The notes: a model not told the origin generated them from the sequence alone. A stretch of DNA of 64,000 nt from Haliea sp964022665 (GCA_964022665.1 CAXIDF010000003.1:186001-250000); one strand, 5' to 3'. Shown: positions 8,283-17,506, counted from the first letter of the stretch. Numbers and translations: made by a program.

Positions 8283-8504
8283 TCAGGCCATGGCGATCAG
8301 CACAAGGCCGACGATGGCGAGCAGAACGGATTGCCCGGCCTTGTCCAGGCGGAACAGGCCATACAGGTAGGCAAAGGGGGGAAGAATGAGGGCGCACAAG
8401 CCCCACGCGTAATCTTCCTTCCAGGACTGAATCAGCAACAGCACCCAGCTGAGCAACAGGGTGGCGAGGCCGAAGGTAAGTAGTGTTGCAGACGTGGCTT
8501 CCAT
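8283..8504 (-). CDS. Small inner-membrane protein of unknown function
   Basis: The 73-residue protein is almost entirely hydrophobic, with predicted segments at about 6-26 (TLLTFGLATLLLSWVLLL), 33-50 (WGLCALILPPFAYLYGLF) and 56-72 (SVLLAIVGLVLIAM). The start is the ATG at 8502-8504, preceded by GGGAGG. The upstream in-frame start would waste this ribosome site. No family is certain from sequence. It diverges from the acyltransferase gene. Confidence 0.65.
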   Translation of the reverse strand: MEATSATLLTFGLATLLLSWVLLLIQSWKEDYAWGLCALILPPFAYLYGLFRLDKAGQSVLLAIVGLVLIAMA

Positions 8505-8677
8505 GGTTCCTCCCAATAGGCACGTGGCTCCGGTGGAGCGGGCTTGAGATTAGCAGAAGCCTGCTGTCGTGTCAGCGCATGCGAAGGCCGGAGTGAGGCG
8601 CCCTGGCTGGATCTGGCGGATGACGTGCCGGGGGAATTTGGGTATCGTGTGGCGCTGTTTTTCTTGAGGATATTGCT

Positions 8678-9847
8678 TTGAGCGATCCCTTTGCGGATAT
8701 CCGTCCCTACCGTGATGAAGAAGTGCCCGCGGTCCTCCAGCGCCTCCTCGCGGACCGGGAGCTGCTCGACGCGATTGCCAGTCTGAGTCTTGGCCGGGTG
8801 GCGCGCCTGTTGCCCGGCCTGGCACGGCCTGTCGTGCGCTGGTACCTCGGCCGCCAGCTCCGCGGCGTGCAGGATGTCCACGGTATGCAGATGGTCATCA
8901 AGCATTACGTCGAGAAGGTGATCGACGATACCACCGCAGGCTTCAGCGTCTCGGGCCTGGATGAGCTGGATGTCTCGCGCCCCTGGCTGTTCATAAGCAA
9001 CCACCGCGACATCGTCATGGACCCGGCCTTCACCAACTATGCGCTGCACCGCAGTGGCCACCAGACGGTGCGCATTGCCATCGGCGACAACCTGCTCACC
9101 AAGCCCTGGGTGTCGGACCTCATGCGGCTCAACAAGAGCTTTATCGTCAAGCGCTCGGTTGCCAGCGGGCGGGCGTTGCTGGCTGCCTCCCGCCACCTGT
9201 CCAACTACATCCGCCTGTCGCTGCAGGAAGAGCGCGCACCGATCTGGATTGCGCAGCGCGAAGGACGCGCGAAAGACGGCATCGACCGAACCGAACCCGC
9301 CGTCATCAAGATGCTGGCGATGAGCCGCGATAAACAGACTGAAAGCTTCAGTGAGCTGATCAACGCGCTGGGTATCGTGCCTGTGTCTATCGCCTACGAA
9401 CTGGACCCCTGCGACGGCATGAAGGCGCGTGAAATGCACCTGCGCAGCACCACCGGCAGTTATGCCAAGGCCGAACAAGAAGATGTTGCCTCTATCGCCC
9501 GAGGTATCTCCGGCCAGAAAGGGCGCGTGCATGTGGCGTTCGGTACGCCGTTGGTGGGCGAGTTCGACGGGCCCGATGCGGTAGCGGCGGAAATCGACCG
9601 GCAAATTGTCTCGCTTTACTGCCTGCATCCCACCAACCTGCAGGCCTGGCGAATGTTGCAGGGCGATGCGGCCGTGGTGCCAGCCACGCTCACACGCGAG
9701 GCGGGCAGTTGCTCCGAGGCTGATTTCCGCGCCCGCATCGAGAGCCTGCCCGCGGAACAGCGACCTTTCGCTTTGGCCACTTACGCCAACGCCGTGGCCA
9801 GCAAGCTGGCACTGCGTGCGGCGGCGGAGCCGCCAGCGTCTTGCTGA
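8678..9847 (+). CDS. PlsC-like glycerolipid acyltransferase
   Basis: The 389-residue protein carries the glycerolipid acyltransferase blocks: FISNHRDIVMD at 105-115 where the NH-x4-D active-site motif is expected, and IAQREGRAKDG around 200, the block III glycerol-phosphate binding segment. The His-to-second-Asp spacing is one residue longer than the classic motif, with another Asp two residues after the His. It probably acylates a lysolipid at the inner membrane. The start is TTG, positioned after TTGAGGA. The end overlaps the dinG start, implying co-translation. Confidence 0.75.
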   Translation: MSDPFADIRPYRDEEVPAVLQRLLADRELLDAIASLSLGRVARLLPGLARPVVRWYLGRQLRGVQDVHGMQMVIKHYVEKVIDDTTAGFSVSGLDELDVSRPWLFISNHRDIVMDPAFTNYALHRSGHQTVRIAIGDNLLTKPWVSDLMRLNKSFIVKRSVASGRALLAASRHLSNYIRLSLQEERAPIWIAQREGRAKDGIDRTEPAVIKMLAMSRDKQTESFSELINALGIVPVSIAYELDPCDGMKAREMHLRSTTGSYAKAEQEDVASIARGISGQKGRVHVAFGTPLVGEFDGPDAVAAEIDRQIVSLYCLHPTNLQAWRMLQGDAAVVPATLTREAGSCSEADFRARIESLPAEQRPFALATYANAVASKLALRAAAEPPASC

Positions 9848-11973
9848 GCGATGCCCTCAAGGAGCAGATTCGCGAAGCCTACGCCGCCATCACCGCCGCC
9901 AAGGGCCTGAAGCCGCGTTGGGGCCAGCGCCAGATGATTGCGGAAATCGCCAATGCGCTGGCTCGCATCAACCCGGAGACAGGCCGCGCCCGCCCGGAAA
10001 CACCGGCCGTTTGCGTTATTGAGGCGGGCACCGGCACTGGTAAGACGATCGCCTACGCCGTCACCGCGATCCCCCTGGCGCAGGCGCTGGGCAAGCGACT
10101 GGTGGTGGCCACAGCCACGGTTGCCCTGCAGGAGCAGTTCGTCAACAAGGACCTGCCGGATATCCGCCAGCACAGTGGCCTCGAGTTCAGCTACACACTG
10201 GCGAAAGGCCGCCGGCGTTATGTCTGTCTGTCCAAACTGGACCATCACCTCGGCGGCTGCGGCGCCGGAGACGTGCTCCCCCTGTACCCCGATGAGTTTC
10301 AGGCACCGGACAACGCCGAGGCCCTGCCGGTGTACAGCGCCATGCTGGAAGCGCTCGGGCGGGGTGAGTGGGATGGTGACCGCGATAACTGGCCGGGCCA
10401 GGTGCCGGAAGCCATCTGGTTCGGGGCCACCACCGATCACAGCCAGTGCAGTGGCCGGCGCTGTCCGAACATCAGTCAATGCAGCTTTTTTCGCGCGCGG
10501 GATGCCCTGCAGTATGCCGATGTGGTGGTCGCCAACCACGATCTCGTGCTCGCCGACCTCGCCCTCGGTGGCGGCGCCATTCTGTCGGCGCCCGAAGACA
10601 GTATTTATGTGTTCGACGAAGGGCATCACCTGCCCGACAAGGCGCTGGGGCATTTTGCCAGTTTCTGCCGGCTGCACACCACGGTGCAGTGGCTGCAGGA
10701 CAACCGCAAACTGCTGGTGCAGGCCGCGTCTGCGCTGGCGCCATTAACCGATATCGCCCGACCGTTGGCAGTGCTGCCCGGGGTGATGGAGGAGGCGCAG
10801 AACGCCCTGCAGGTTGCGGAGCAGACGGTGGCCACCCTGTTCGCCGAACGCGCCCCCACCAGCGGGCGCAGCGACGATCAGCAGCTGCGTTTCGCGCATG
10901 GCCGCGTGCCGGAACAGTTGCAGCCTCTGGCGGCCGGCCTTGCCAGCCAGTTTCAGCAGATCAGCACTGCGCTGGCGAAGATCGAGGCGCGCCTGGCGGA
11001 AGCGCTGGAAGAAGACGATTGCGGCCTGCCTCCCGGCGATGCAGAAACCTGGCACCTGAGCCTGGGTGGCCTATTGAATCGCGCGGAATCCACGCTGGCC
11101 CTGTGGCAGGCCTACGCCGTGAGTGGCGAGGGGGAGGTACCGCCCATGGCGCGCTGGATCAGCCTGCTCGACGGTGGCGGACAAACCGGTTTCGACCTGC
11201 GATGCAGCCCCATTCTCGCCGCCGATATCCTGCAGGAGTATCTGTGGTCACGCGCGGCCGGCGTGGTCATTACCTCCGCCACCATCACTGCCCTGCGTTC
11301 CTTTGACCGCTTCATTTTGCATTCCGGCGCGCCGTCCGAAGGCGTCTTCAAGGTGGTAGCGAGCCCGTTTGACTATTCCCGGGCGACCCTGCGTGTGCCC
11401 GCCATGCCCTGCGACCCCGGTGACGCCGAAGCCCATACCGCGGCATTGATCGACCAGCTGCCCGGCTTGCTCGACCGCAGCGAGGCCAGCCTGGTGCTGT
11501 TTTCCTCCCGGCGGCAGATGCAGGATGTGCACGCGGGTGTATCAGCGGCGTTCGGCAGCCTGCTGCTGATGCAGGGGGATGGCAGCAAACAGGAGATACT
11601 GCGCCAGCACCGGGAGGCGGTGGATGCAGGGCGTGGCAGTATCCTCTTCGGCCTGGCCAGCTTTGCCGAGGGCGTTGACCTGCCCGGTGCCTACTGTCGC
11701 CATGTTGTGATCGCCAAGATTCCCTTCGCCGTGCCCGACAGCCCTATCGAGGCCGCGCTGGCGGAGTGGGTGGAGGCCCAGGGACGCAACGCCTTCATGG
11801 AGATCAGCGTGCCGGACGCGGCGCTGCGCCTGGTGCAGGCCAGCGGGCGCCTGCTGCGCACAGAACAGGACAGCGGCCGGGTGACACTCATGGACCGCCG
11901 CCTGCTCACGCGCCGCTACGGCCAGGCCATACTGGATTCCCTGCCGCCCTTTACTCGAGAGTTGGGGCGCTAG
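9841..11973 (+). CDS. dinG: DinG-type ATP-dependent DNA helicase
   Basis: The 710-residue superfamily 2 helicase is of the XPD/DinG iron-sulfur type. It has the Q-motif region RWGQRQM near 26, Walker A GTGTGKT at 63-69, a DEGH box in VFDEGHHL near 260, and four cysteines between motifs I and II (YVCLSK, then HSQCSGRRCPNISQC) that fit a 4Fe-4S cluster. The C-terminal helicase domain includes ASFAEGVDLPG and QASGRLLR. DinG unwinds DNA-RNA hybrids, D-loops and G-quadruplexes during replication conflict and SOS repair. The TTG start lies inside the upstream gene (7-base overlap). Confidence 0.92.
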   Translation: MLSDALKEQIREAYAAITAAKGLKPRWGQRQMIAEIANALARINPETGRARPETPAVCVIEAGTGTGKTIAYAVTAIPLAQALGKRLVVATATVALQEQFVNKDLPDIRQHSGLEFSYTLAKGRRRYVCLSKLDHHLGGCGAGDVLPLYPDEFQAPDNAEALPVYSAMLEALGRGEWDGDRDNWPGQVPEAIWFGATTDHSQCSGRRCPNISQCSFFRARDALQYADVVVANHDLVLADLALGGGAILSAPEDSIYVFDEGHHLPDKALGHFASFCRLHTTVQWLQDNRKLLVQAASALAPLTDIARPLAVLPGVMEEAQNALQVAEQTVATLFAERAPTSGRSDDQQLRFAHGRVPEQLQPLAAGLASQFQQISTALAKIEARLAEALEEDDCGLPPGDAETWHLSLGGLLNRAESTLALWQAYAVSGEGEVPPMARWISLLDGGGQTGFDLRCSPILAADILQEYLWSRAAGVVITSATITALRSFDRFILHSGAPSEGVFKVVASPFDYSRATLRVPAMPCDPGDAEAHTAALIDQLPGLLDRSEASLVLFSSRRQMQDVHAGVSAAFGSLLLMQGDGSKQEILRQHREAVDAGRGSILFGLASFAEGVDLPGAYCRHVVIAKIPFAVPDSPIEAALAEWVEAQGRNAFMEISVPDAALRLVQASGRLLRTEQDSGRVTLMDRRLLTRRYGQAILDSLPPFTRELGR

Positions 11974-12868
11974 CCGCGGATTCCACTGCCAGCGGCGTAT
12001 TGACGATCTCCAGGGTTGCCGGGTGCTGCAGGCGGCGCTCGGGAGAAATGGCGTAGAACACATCCACGAATTCCCGCGTGCGACCGATGACGGCGACGCC
12101 ATACTGGGAAATCACGTACTCCTCGATGATGCTGGGGGCCGCGAACACGCCCAAACCGGTTTGCCCGAAGGATTTGAGTAATGCGCTGTCATCAAATTCG
12201 GCCACGATCTCGGGGGTAATACCGTGTTTTTCGAACCAGGCTTTGAGGAAGGATCGGCTGCCGGCCTTGCGGCCGGGGGCCAGGAAGGGCCTGCCGCTCA
12301 GGCTGCCGGGGAAATGCTCGCTGCAGGCAGCGGCCAGTTCAGGAACCGCAAAAAAGGTGAAACCGGATTCCAGGATACGGTAGTTCCAGGCCTTGATATG
12401 GCTGCCGGAGGGTAGTGGCTGATCGGTTATGATGCAGTCGAGGCGGCTCACCGCGAGCTCGGCCAGGAGGGTATCCTGGTCGCCCTCGTGGCACTGCAGG
12501 CGCAGCTTGTCCACGGCTTTCAGGGCGGGTTGCAGCAGCCGGTTGGCGAGAATTTTGGGAATGGAGTCGGTGATGCCCACGCGGAAAGTTTCGGCGCTGG
12601 CACTTTCGGTTTGCAATAGCTGGCGGATTTCACGGCCGAGCTGGAAAATCTCGTCGGCGTGGGCATAGATTTGCCGCCCCTGTTCTGACAGCCGCAGGCG
12701 CCGACCCTCGCGGCGAAACAGCTTCACGCCCAGCTGTTCTTCGAATGCGGCGATCTGCCCGCTGATGGTCTGCGGGGTCAAATTGAGGCGCTTGCTGGCG
12801 CGGGTAATGCTGCCATCGGTGGCAACATGGAAGAAGTAGTAAAGGTGGTTGTAGTTGAGCGGCGTCAT
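11951..12868 (-). CDS. nhaR: LysR-family transcriptional activator, NhaR-like
   Basis: The 305-residue LysR protein resembles NhaR, the Na+-responsive activator of the nhaA antiporter and other stress genes. The N-terminus MTPLNYNHLYYFFHVATDGSI and the helix LNLTPQTISGQIAAFEEQLGVKLFRREGRRLRL are characteristic of the NhaR subgroup. The C-terminal effector domain spans about 95-300. No antiporter gene is adjacent, so its local target may be itself or purE, which diverges 169 bases away across an AT-rich gap. Its 3' end overlaps dinG by 23 bases. Confidence 0.8.
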   Translation of the reverse strand: MTPLNYNHLYYFFHVATDGSITRASKRLNLTPQTISGQIAAFEEQLGVKLFRREGRRLRLSEQGRQIYAHADEIFQLGREIRQLLQTESASAETFRVGITDSIPKILANRLLQPALKAVDKLRLQCHEGDQDTLLAELAVSRLDCIITDQPLPSGSHIKAWNYRILESGFTFFAVPELAAACSEHFPGSLSGRPFLAPGRKAGSRSFLKAWFEKHGITPEIVAEFDDSALLKSFGQTGLGVFAAPSIIEEYVISQYGVAVIGRTREFVDVFYAISPERRLQHPATLEIVNTPLAVESAASAPTLE

Positions 12869-13037
12869 ATCAGAAATAGTCGAATTGATTATTTATAAAA
12901 ATCGAATATATCATGGCTTTCGTCTTGTGTAGGATTCGCGCGTTTCATATCCCGCCGGCCCCCGCCACAAGGATTCATGCCCGGGCACACAGACGCCCAC
13001 CAGCCGCAATGGCAGGATACAAGGGGAAAGACTCACA

Positions 13038-13535
13038 ATGAATGAACTTGTCGGTATCGTCATGGGTTCCCGTTCCGACTGGGAAACCATGCAGGGCGCC
13101 GCAGAGACCCTGGTTGAGCTCGAGGTGCCTCACACGGTCGAGGTGGTGTCGGCACACCGCACACCCGACCGTCTGTTCAGTTATGCCGAGGCGGCAGAGT
13201 CCGCCGGGTTGCAGGTGATTATCGCAGGCGCTGGCGGTGCGGCGCACTTGCCGGGCATGCTGGCGGCTAAAACACAGGTGCCGGTGTTGGGGGTGCCGGT
13301 GCAGTCCCGCGCCCTGAACGGTCTGGACTCGCTGCTGTCCATTGCGCAGATGCCCGCGGGTATTCCGGTGGGTACGCTGGCTATCGGACGTGCCGGTGCG
13401 GTAAATGCCGCATTGCTGGCGGCCGCCATGCTCGCCAATCACGACCCGGCATTGCGCGAGCGACTGCGCGCCTACCGCGCCCGTCAGTCAGACAGGGTGC
13501 TGGCGCACCCCGACCCCAGAGTACCCGTGTTGTGA
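13038..13535 (+). CDS. purE: N5-carboxyaminoimidazole ribonucleotide mutase
   Basis: PurE class I converts N5-CAIR to CAIR in de novo purine synthesis. The 165-residue protein shows VGIVMGSRSDWETM at 5-18, the SAHRTPDRL active-site loop with its His near 41-49, and AGAGGAAHLPGMLAA near 74-88. These residues define the bacterial PurK-dependent class. An AAGGGG-like ribosome site precedes the ATG. The stop overlaps the GTG start of purK (GTGA), so the pair is translationally coupled. Confidence 0.97.
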   Translation: MNELVGIVMGSRSDWETMQGAAETLVELEVPHTVEVVSAHRTPDRLFSYAEAAESAGLQVIIAGAGGAAHLPGMLAAKTQVPVLGVPVQSRALNGLDSLLSIAQMPAGIPVGTLAIGRAGAVNAALLAAAMLANHDPALRERLRAYRARQSDRVLAHPDPRVPVL

Positions 13536-14626
13536 ATATAGGCATTCTAGGCGCTGGCCAGTTGGCGCAGATGTTGGCCCTGGCGGGGTATCCGCTGGGT
13601 TTACGCTGTACGTTCCTGGCCCCTGAGCCGGCCCCTTGCGCGGCGCCGCTGGGGCAACACCTGCGCGCGGGGTATGAAGACGAGGCTGCATTGGCGTCCT
13701 TCGCCGAGCGCATTGACGTCGCTACCACTGAGTTTGAGCACATCGCCCCGGTCGCGCTGGATGCGTTGGAACGGCGCGAATTGCTCGCCCCCTGCAGTGA
13801 AGCCATTCTGCTCTCCCAGGAGCGGCTGCAGGAAAAGTCCCTCTTCACGCGGCTCGGGCTGCCCACGGCGCGGTACGCGGCCATTGATTCCGAAGCGGAC
13901 CTGGAGCGGGCGCTGGCGGTGACCGGTGTGCCGGCTATCCTGAAAACCCGCCGCATGGGCTACGATGGCAAGGGGCAGGCGTCGGTAGCGGCGGCCTCCG
14001 AGCTGCTGCCTGCCTGGGAGGTCCTGGGCCGCGTACCGTGCATTCTGGAGGCGAGGGTAGCGTTTGATCGCGAGGTTTCGGTGATTGCAGTGCGCGGCCG
14101 GGACGGGGAGTGCCGCACCTGGCCGTTGAGCGAAAACAGCCATGCGGAAGGCATCCTGCGCGTTTCACGCTCACTCTCGGATGATCCTATGGAAGGCCCT
14201 GCGCGGGACTACTGCGAGCGTTTGCTCAATGCGCTGGATTACGTCGGCGTGCTGGCGCTGGAACTGTTCCAGTGCGGCGACCAATTGCTGGTGAACGAGT
14301 ACGCGCCACGTGTTCACAACAGTGGGCACTGGACGATAGAGGGCGCGGTAACCTCCCAGTTCGAGAACCACCTGCGCGCCATCGCCGGCCTGCCCCTTGG
14401 GTCCACGGCAGCAGTGGCTCCCAGCGTCATGGTCAACGTGATAGGCGAGTGGCCCGCGGCGCGCGAACTGCTGGCGGTGAATGGTGCCCATCTGCACGAT
14501 TACGGCAAGTCCCCGGCGCCGGGTCGCAAGCTGGGGCACATTACCCTGGTCGATCGCGACACGGAGGCCCTGCAGCAGCGCACCGCTGAGCTGACCCGGC
14601 TCGTCGCCGGCGCAACCGGCGCCTGA
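13532..14626 (+). CDS. purK: N5-carboxyaminoimidazole ribonucleotide synthase
   Basis: PurK is an ATP-grasp enzyme that makes N5-CAIR from AIR, ATP and bicarbonate. The 364-residue protein begins MNIGILGAGQLAQMLALAG (Rossmann-like pre-ATP-grasp domain). It contains ATP-grasp landmarks ILKTRRMGYDGKGQ near 133-146, LEARVAFDREVSVI near 172-185 and NEYAPRVHNSGHWTIEG near 254-270. It starts with GTG overlapping the purE stop. Two bases after its end comes a bicarbonate transporter gene, which is notable because bicarbonate is a PurK substrate. Confidence 0.97.
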   Translation: MNIGILGAGQLAQMLALAGYPLGLRCTFLAPEPAPCAAPLGQHLRAGYEDEAALASFAERIDVATTEFEHIAPVALDALERRELLAPCSEAILLSQERLQEKSLFTRLGLPTARYAAIDSEADLERALAVTGVPAILKTRRMGYDGKGQASVAAASELLPAWEVLGRVPCILEARVAFDREVSVIAVRGRDGECRTWPLSENSHAEGILRVSRSLSDDPMEGPARDYCERLLNALDYVGVLALELFQCGDQLLVNEYAPRVHNSGHWTIEGAVTSQFENHLRAIAGLPLGSTAAVAPSVMVNVIGEWPAARELLAVNGAHLHDYGKSPAPGRKLGHITLVDRDTEALQQRTAELTRLVAGATGA

Positions 14627-14627
14627 T

Positions 14628-15572
14628 ATGGATCCCGTTGTCCTCTTTTTCCTGTTGGGGGTCATCGCCGGGGTATTGCGTTCGGAGCTGCGCCTGCCGG
14701 TACAGGTCTACGAGCTGCTGAGTATTCTGCTGCTGCTGGCCATTGGCATGAAAGGGGGAATTGAGCTTGCCCGCCAGCCCTTCCTGGAGCTGGTGCCGCA
14801 AATGGTTGCGGTGGTTGCCATGGGGTTTGTTTTGCCCTTATTGAGCTTCCCGGTGCTGCTCAGTATCGGCCGTTTGCCGCGGGCTGACGCCGCATCCATA
14901 GCGGCTCACTATGGTTCGGTGAGTGTGGGTACCTTTGCCGTCGTGGTCGCTTACCTCGGTTCGCGGGAGATCGATTTCGAGGCCTACATGCCACTGTTTG
15001 TGGTGTTGCTGGAGATCCCGGCGATTCTCGTCGGCATCGTCCTCGCCAAAGGGCTCGCCAGCGGCGCAAAGCTGCGCGATTCAGCGCATGAAGTGCTGCT
15101 CGGCAAGAGCATCGTCCTGCTCGTGGGCGGGCTGCTGATCGGCTGGATTGCCGGCGAAGAGGGGCTGGCGAAGCTGGCCCCCCTGTTCTTCGACCCCTTC
15201 CAGGGGCTGCTGGCGCTGTTCCTTCTGGAAATGGGGCTGGTGACCGCAAGCCAGATTGGCACGCTGCGCCGCTACGGCTTTTTCCTGCTGGCCTTTGGTG
15301 TGCTGACCCCCGTGCTGTCGGCACTGGTCGGGCTCGGGCTGGGCTGGGCACTGGGTTTGTCCGTGGGTGGTGCGGTGGTACTGGCGACACTCGCCGCGAG
15401 TGCCTCCTACATTGCCGTGCCGGCAGCCATGCGTATTTCGGTTCCTGAAGCCAATCCGGCCCTGTCTTTGGCGGCATCGCTGGGCGTGACCTTCCCCTTT
15501 AATGTACTGTTCGGCATTCCGCTGTACCATTGGTTCGCTGGCCAATTCTACGCACTGACCGGAGCCGCCTGA
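14628..15572 (+). CDS. sbtA: SbtA-type sodium-dependent bicarbonate transporter
   Basis: The 314-residue polytopic protein of about ten helices matches the SbtA family: FFLLGVIAGVLRSELRLP at the N-terminus, LLAIGMKGGIEL, ADAASIAAHYGSVSVGTFAV near 85-105, and PALSLAASLGVTFPFNVLFGIPLY near the C-terminus. In cyanobacteria SbtA imports bicarbonate with sodium for the carbon-concentrating mechanism. Here it lies directly after purK, one base between stop and start, and is followed by an SbtB-like gene. The transport substrate is inferred from family and context. Confidence 0.85.
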   Translation: MDPVVLFFLLGVIAGVLRSELRLPVQVYELLSILLLLAIGMKGGIELARQPFLELVPQMVAVVAMGFVLPLLSFPVLLSIGRLPRADAASIAAHYGSVSVGTFAVVVAYLGSREIDFEAYMPLFVVLLEIPAILVGIVLAKGLASGAKLRDSAHEVLLGKSIVLLVGGLLIGWIAGEEGLAKLAPLFFDPFQGLLALFLLEMGLVTASQIGTLRRYGFFLLAFGVLTPVLSALVGLGLGWALGLSVGGAVVLATLAASASYIAVPAAMRISVPEANPALSLAASLGVTFPFNVLFGIPLYHWFAGQFYALTGAA

Positions 15573-15574
15573 TC

Positions 15575-15877
15575 ATGGAACAACACCCCCGACGCCTGCT
15601 GACTGTTGTCACCGAATCCACCATCGAGTCGCACCTGTTGCGCGACATGGAGCGCTGGGGAGCACACGGTTACACGATTACCGAGGCCCGCGGCAAGGGT
15701 GCGCGCGGGGTGCGTGAGGGAAACTGGGAAGCCAACCGGAACCTGCGCATCGAAGTCGTCTGCGATGATGTGACCGCAGATCGCATTGCGGCCGGGTTAC
15801 GCGAGCACTATTACGACAACTACGCCATGATCCTCTACACCTGCGATGTGGACGTGCTGCGTCCCGAGAAGTTCTAG
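15575..15877 (+). CDS. sbtB: SbtB-like PII-family regulator of the bicarbonate transporter
   Basis: The 100-residue protein is a PII-like trimer-forming signalling protein: RRLLTVVTESTIESHLLRDM, a T-loop region ITEARGKGARGVREGNWEAN around 36-55, and the C-terminal DVDVLRPEKF seen in SbtB relatives. Cyanobacterial SbtB binds adenyl nucleotides including cAMP and gates SbtA. The start is the ATG at 15575, two bases after the transporter stop; a longer reading frame begins inside sbtA without a ribosome site. The C-terminal cysteine loop of some cyanobacterial SbtB proteins is absent. Confidence 0.8.
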   Translation: MEQHPRRLLTVVTESTIESHLLRDMERWGAHGYTITEARGKGARGVREGNWEANRNLRIEVVCDDVTADRIAAGLREHYYDNYAMILYTCDVDVLRPEKF

Positions 15878-15906
15878 CCCTCGCATTGATTTCCGTCGGA
15901 GAGCCC

Positions 15907-16224
15907 ATGCGCACGGACGTAGCCGAAGTGCTGATTGATATCGAGGCCGAACTGCGGCGCCTGGCGCTGTGGGATGCCACCCCGCCCCCTGCAGAGGCCC
16001 TGGCGTCCACAGAGCCGTTCGCCATCGACACACTCACCCCGCCCCAGTGGCTGCAGTTCATCTTTCTGCCCACGCTGTATCGCATGCTGGAAGAGGGCAC
16101 GCCGTTGCCCGAGCGCTGTGGTATCGCGCCGATGGCGGAGGAGTTTTTCAGCGGGTCAGCACTGCCCACGGCGGAGTTGCTGGATGCGCTGAGGCGGGTG
16201 GACGCGCTGCTGAGCAGCGAATAA
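15907..16224 (+). CDS. YqcC-family protein
   Basis: The 105-residue protein matches the YqcC family: DIEAELRRLALWD, then PFAIDTLTPPQWLQFIFLPTLYRMLEEGTPLP, then APMAEEFF. The helical fold is conserved in gammaproteobacteria and the function is unsettled; in several genomes it neighbours the tRNA pseudouridine synthase truC. I use the ATG at 15907 with CGGAGA before it; a TTG 21 bases upstream is in frame. It is probably the last gene of the purEK-sbtAB transcript. Confidence 0.75.
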   Translation: MRTDVAEVLIDIEAELRRLALWDATPPPAEALASTEPFAIDTLTPPQWLQFIFLPTLYRMLEEGTPLPERCGIAPMAEEFFSGSALPTAELLDALRRVDALLSSE

Positions 16225-16282
16225 GACGCCGAGTCAGGCCTCAAGGCTGCAAAGCGCTGCCCGGCGAAGAAGGTATGGATAT

Positions 16283-16307
16283 GGCCGCCTTCTGGCGGAG
16301 GGCGGCC
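16283..16307. terminator. GC-rich hairpin between convergent yqcC-like and fadA genes
   Basis: GGCCGCC (16283-16289) pairs with GGCGGCC (16301-16307) across an 11-base loop in the 106-base convergent gap. There is no T-run, so intrinsic termination is uncertain. Confidence 0.35.
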
Positions 16308-16330
16308 TCACCGGGTGACTGGCAGCGCTC

Positions 16331-17506
16331 TCAGATGCGCTCAACCACCGTCGTAATGCCCTGGCCCAGGCCAATGCACATGGTGGAAACACCCAGGGTC
16401 AGGTCGCGATCCTGCATGACGGTCAGCAGAGAGCCGGTGATGCGGGTGCCGGAGCAGCCGAAGGGGTGCCCGAGAGCAATGGCGCCACCGTGCACGTTCA
16501 CCTTGTCTTCCATGTCGTCCAGCAGGTCGAGGTCTTTCAGGACCGGCAGCGCCTGTGCGGCAAACGCCTCGTTCAGCTCTACCATCTCGATGTCCTTGAT
16601 GGTCAGGCCGAGCTTTTTCAACGCTTTCTGCGTGGAGGGCACCGGGCCATAGCCCATGATGGACGGGTCGACCCCGGCCAGCGTCATGGCGCGGATGCGC
16701 GCGACCGGCTCCATCCCCAGCGCCTGCGCACGCTCCGCCGACATCACCAGCATGGCGGAGGCACCGTCGGAGATCTGTGACGAGGTGCCCGCTGTCACGG
16801 TGCCTCCCTGCGGGTTGAAGGCCGGCGGCAGGCTGGCGAGGCCTTCGAGGGTGGTTTCCGGACGGATGGTTTCGTCCTGCTCAACCAGCGCCAGCGCACC
16901 GGCGGCATCATGGCCCTCTACCGGAATGATTTCCCGGGCAAATTTGCCTTCCACCGTTGCCTTGTGGGCGAGCTGGTGTGAGCGCAGGCCCAGCTTGTCC
17001 TGCGCTTCACGGCCGATGCCGTGCATCATGGCGAGGTATTCGGCGGTCATGCCCATCATGCCGGCTGCCTTGGCCACGTTCAGCCCCAGCTTGGGGTTGA
17101 TATCGACATCGTCCATCATCGGCAGGTGGCCGAGGTGCTCCACACCGCCCACCAGATACACGTCACCAATGCCGGCCATGATGTTGGCCGCCGCGGTGTG
17201 CAGGGCCGACATGGAGGAGCCGCAGAGGCGGTTGACGGTCTGTGCGGGGATGGTAAACGGCAGCTGCGCGCGCAGGACAATGTTGCGTGCCAGGTTCATG
17301 CCCTGTTCGCCGCGCTGCAGCACGCAGCCCCAGATCAGGTCGTCGATTTCGGCGACATCCAGCTTCGGATTGCGGGCCAGCAGGCCACGGATCACGGCGA
17401 CCGACAGGTCGTCCGCGCGCACGTTGCGAAAGCAGCCGTTTTTGGAGCGGCCCATGGCGCTGCGGGCGAAGTCGACGATAACGGCGTCTCTTGGATTCAG
17501 ACTCAC
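16331..17506 (-). CDS. fadA: 3-ketoacyl-CoA thiolase of fatty acid beta-oxidation
   Basis: The 391-residue thiolase cleaves 3-ketoacyl-CoA to acetyl-CoA and a shortened acyl-CoA as the beta subunit of the FadBA complex. Catalytic landmarks are the acylated Cys95 in NRLCGSSMSAL, His in GGAIALGHPFGCSG near 347, and the C-terminal Cys in MCIGLGQG. Its length equals typical FadA. It follows fadB by 27 bases on the same strand. Confidence 0.96.
   Translation of the reverse strand: MSLNPRDAVIVDFARSAMGRSKNGCFRNVRADDLSVAVIRGLLARNPKLDVAEIDDLIWGCVLQRGEQGMNLARNIVLRAQLPFTIPAQTVNRLCGSSMSALHTAAANIMAGIGDVYLVGGVEHLGHLPMMDDVDINPKLGLNVAKAAGMMGMTAEYLAMMHGIGREAQDKLGLRSHQLAHKATVEGKFAREIIPVEGHDAAGALALVEQDETIRPETTLEGLASLPPAFNPQGGTVTAGTSSQISDGASAMLVMSAERAQALGMEPVARIRAMTLAGVDPSIMGYGPVPSTQKALKKLGLTIKDIEMVELNEAFAAQALPVLKDLDLLDDMEDKVNVHGGAIALGHPFGCSGTRITGSLLTVMQDRDLTLGVSTMCIGLGQGITTVVERI

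Noticed and set aside
8432..9628. Long open frame on the minus strand opposite the PlsC-like gene
   Set aside because: Its product has no recognisable domain and reads as the antisense of a clear acyltransferase; GC-rich DNA gives many such frames. The same applies to long antisense frames at 1235-2455, 17021-18391, 18683-19852, 27982-29220 and 35294-36775.
11951..12868. Linking the NhaR-like regulator to an adjacent nhaA antiporter
   Set aside because: No antiporter gene lies in the window; the neighbours are dinG and purE.
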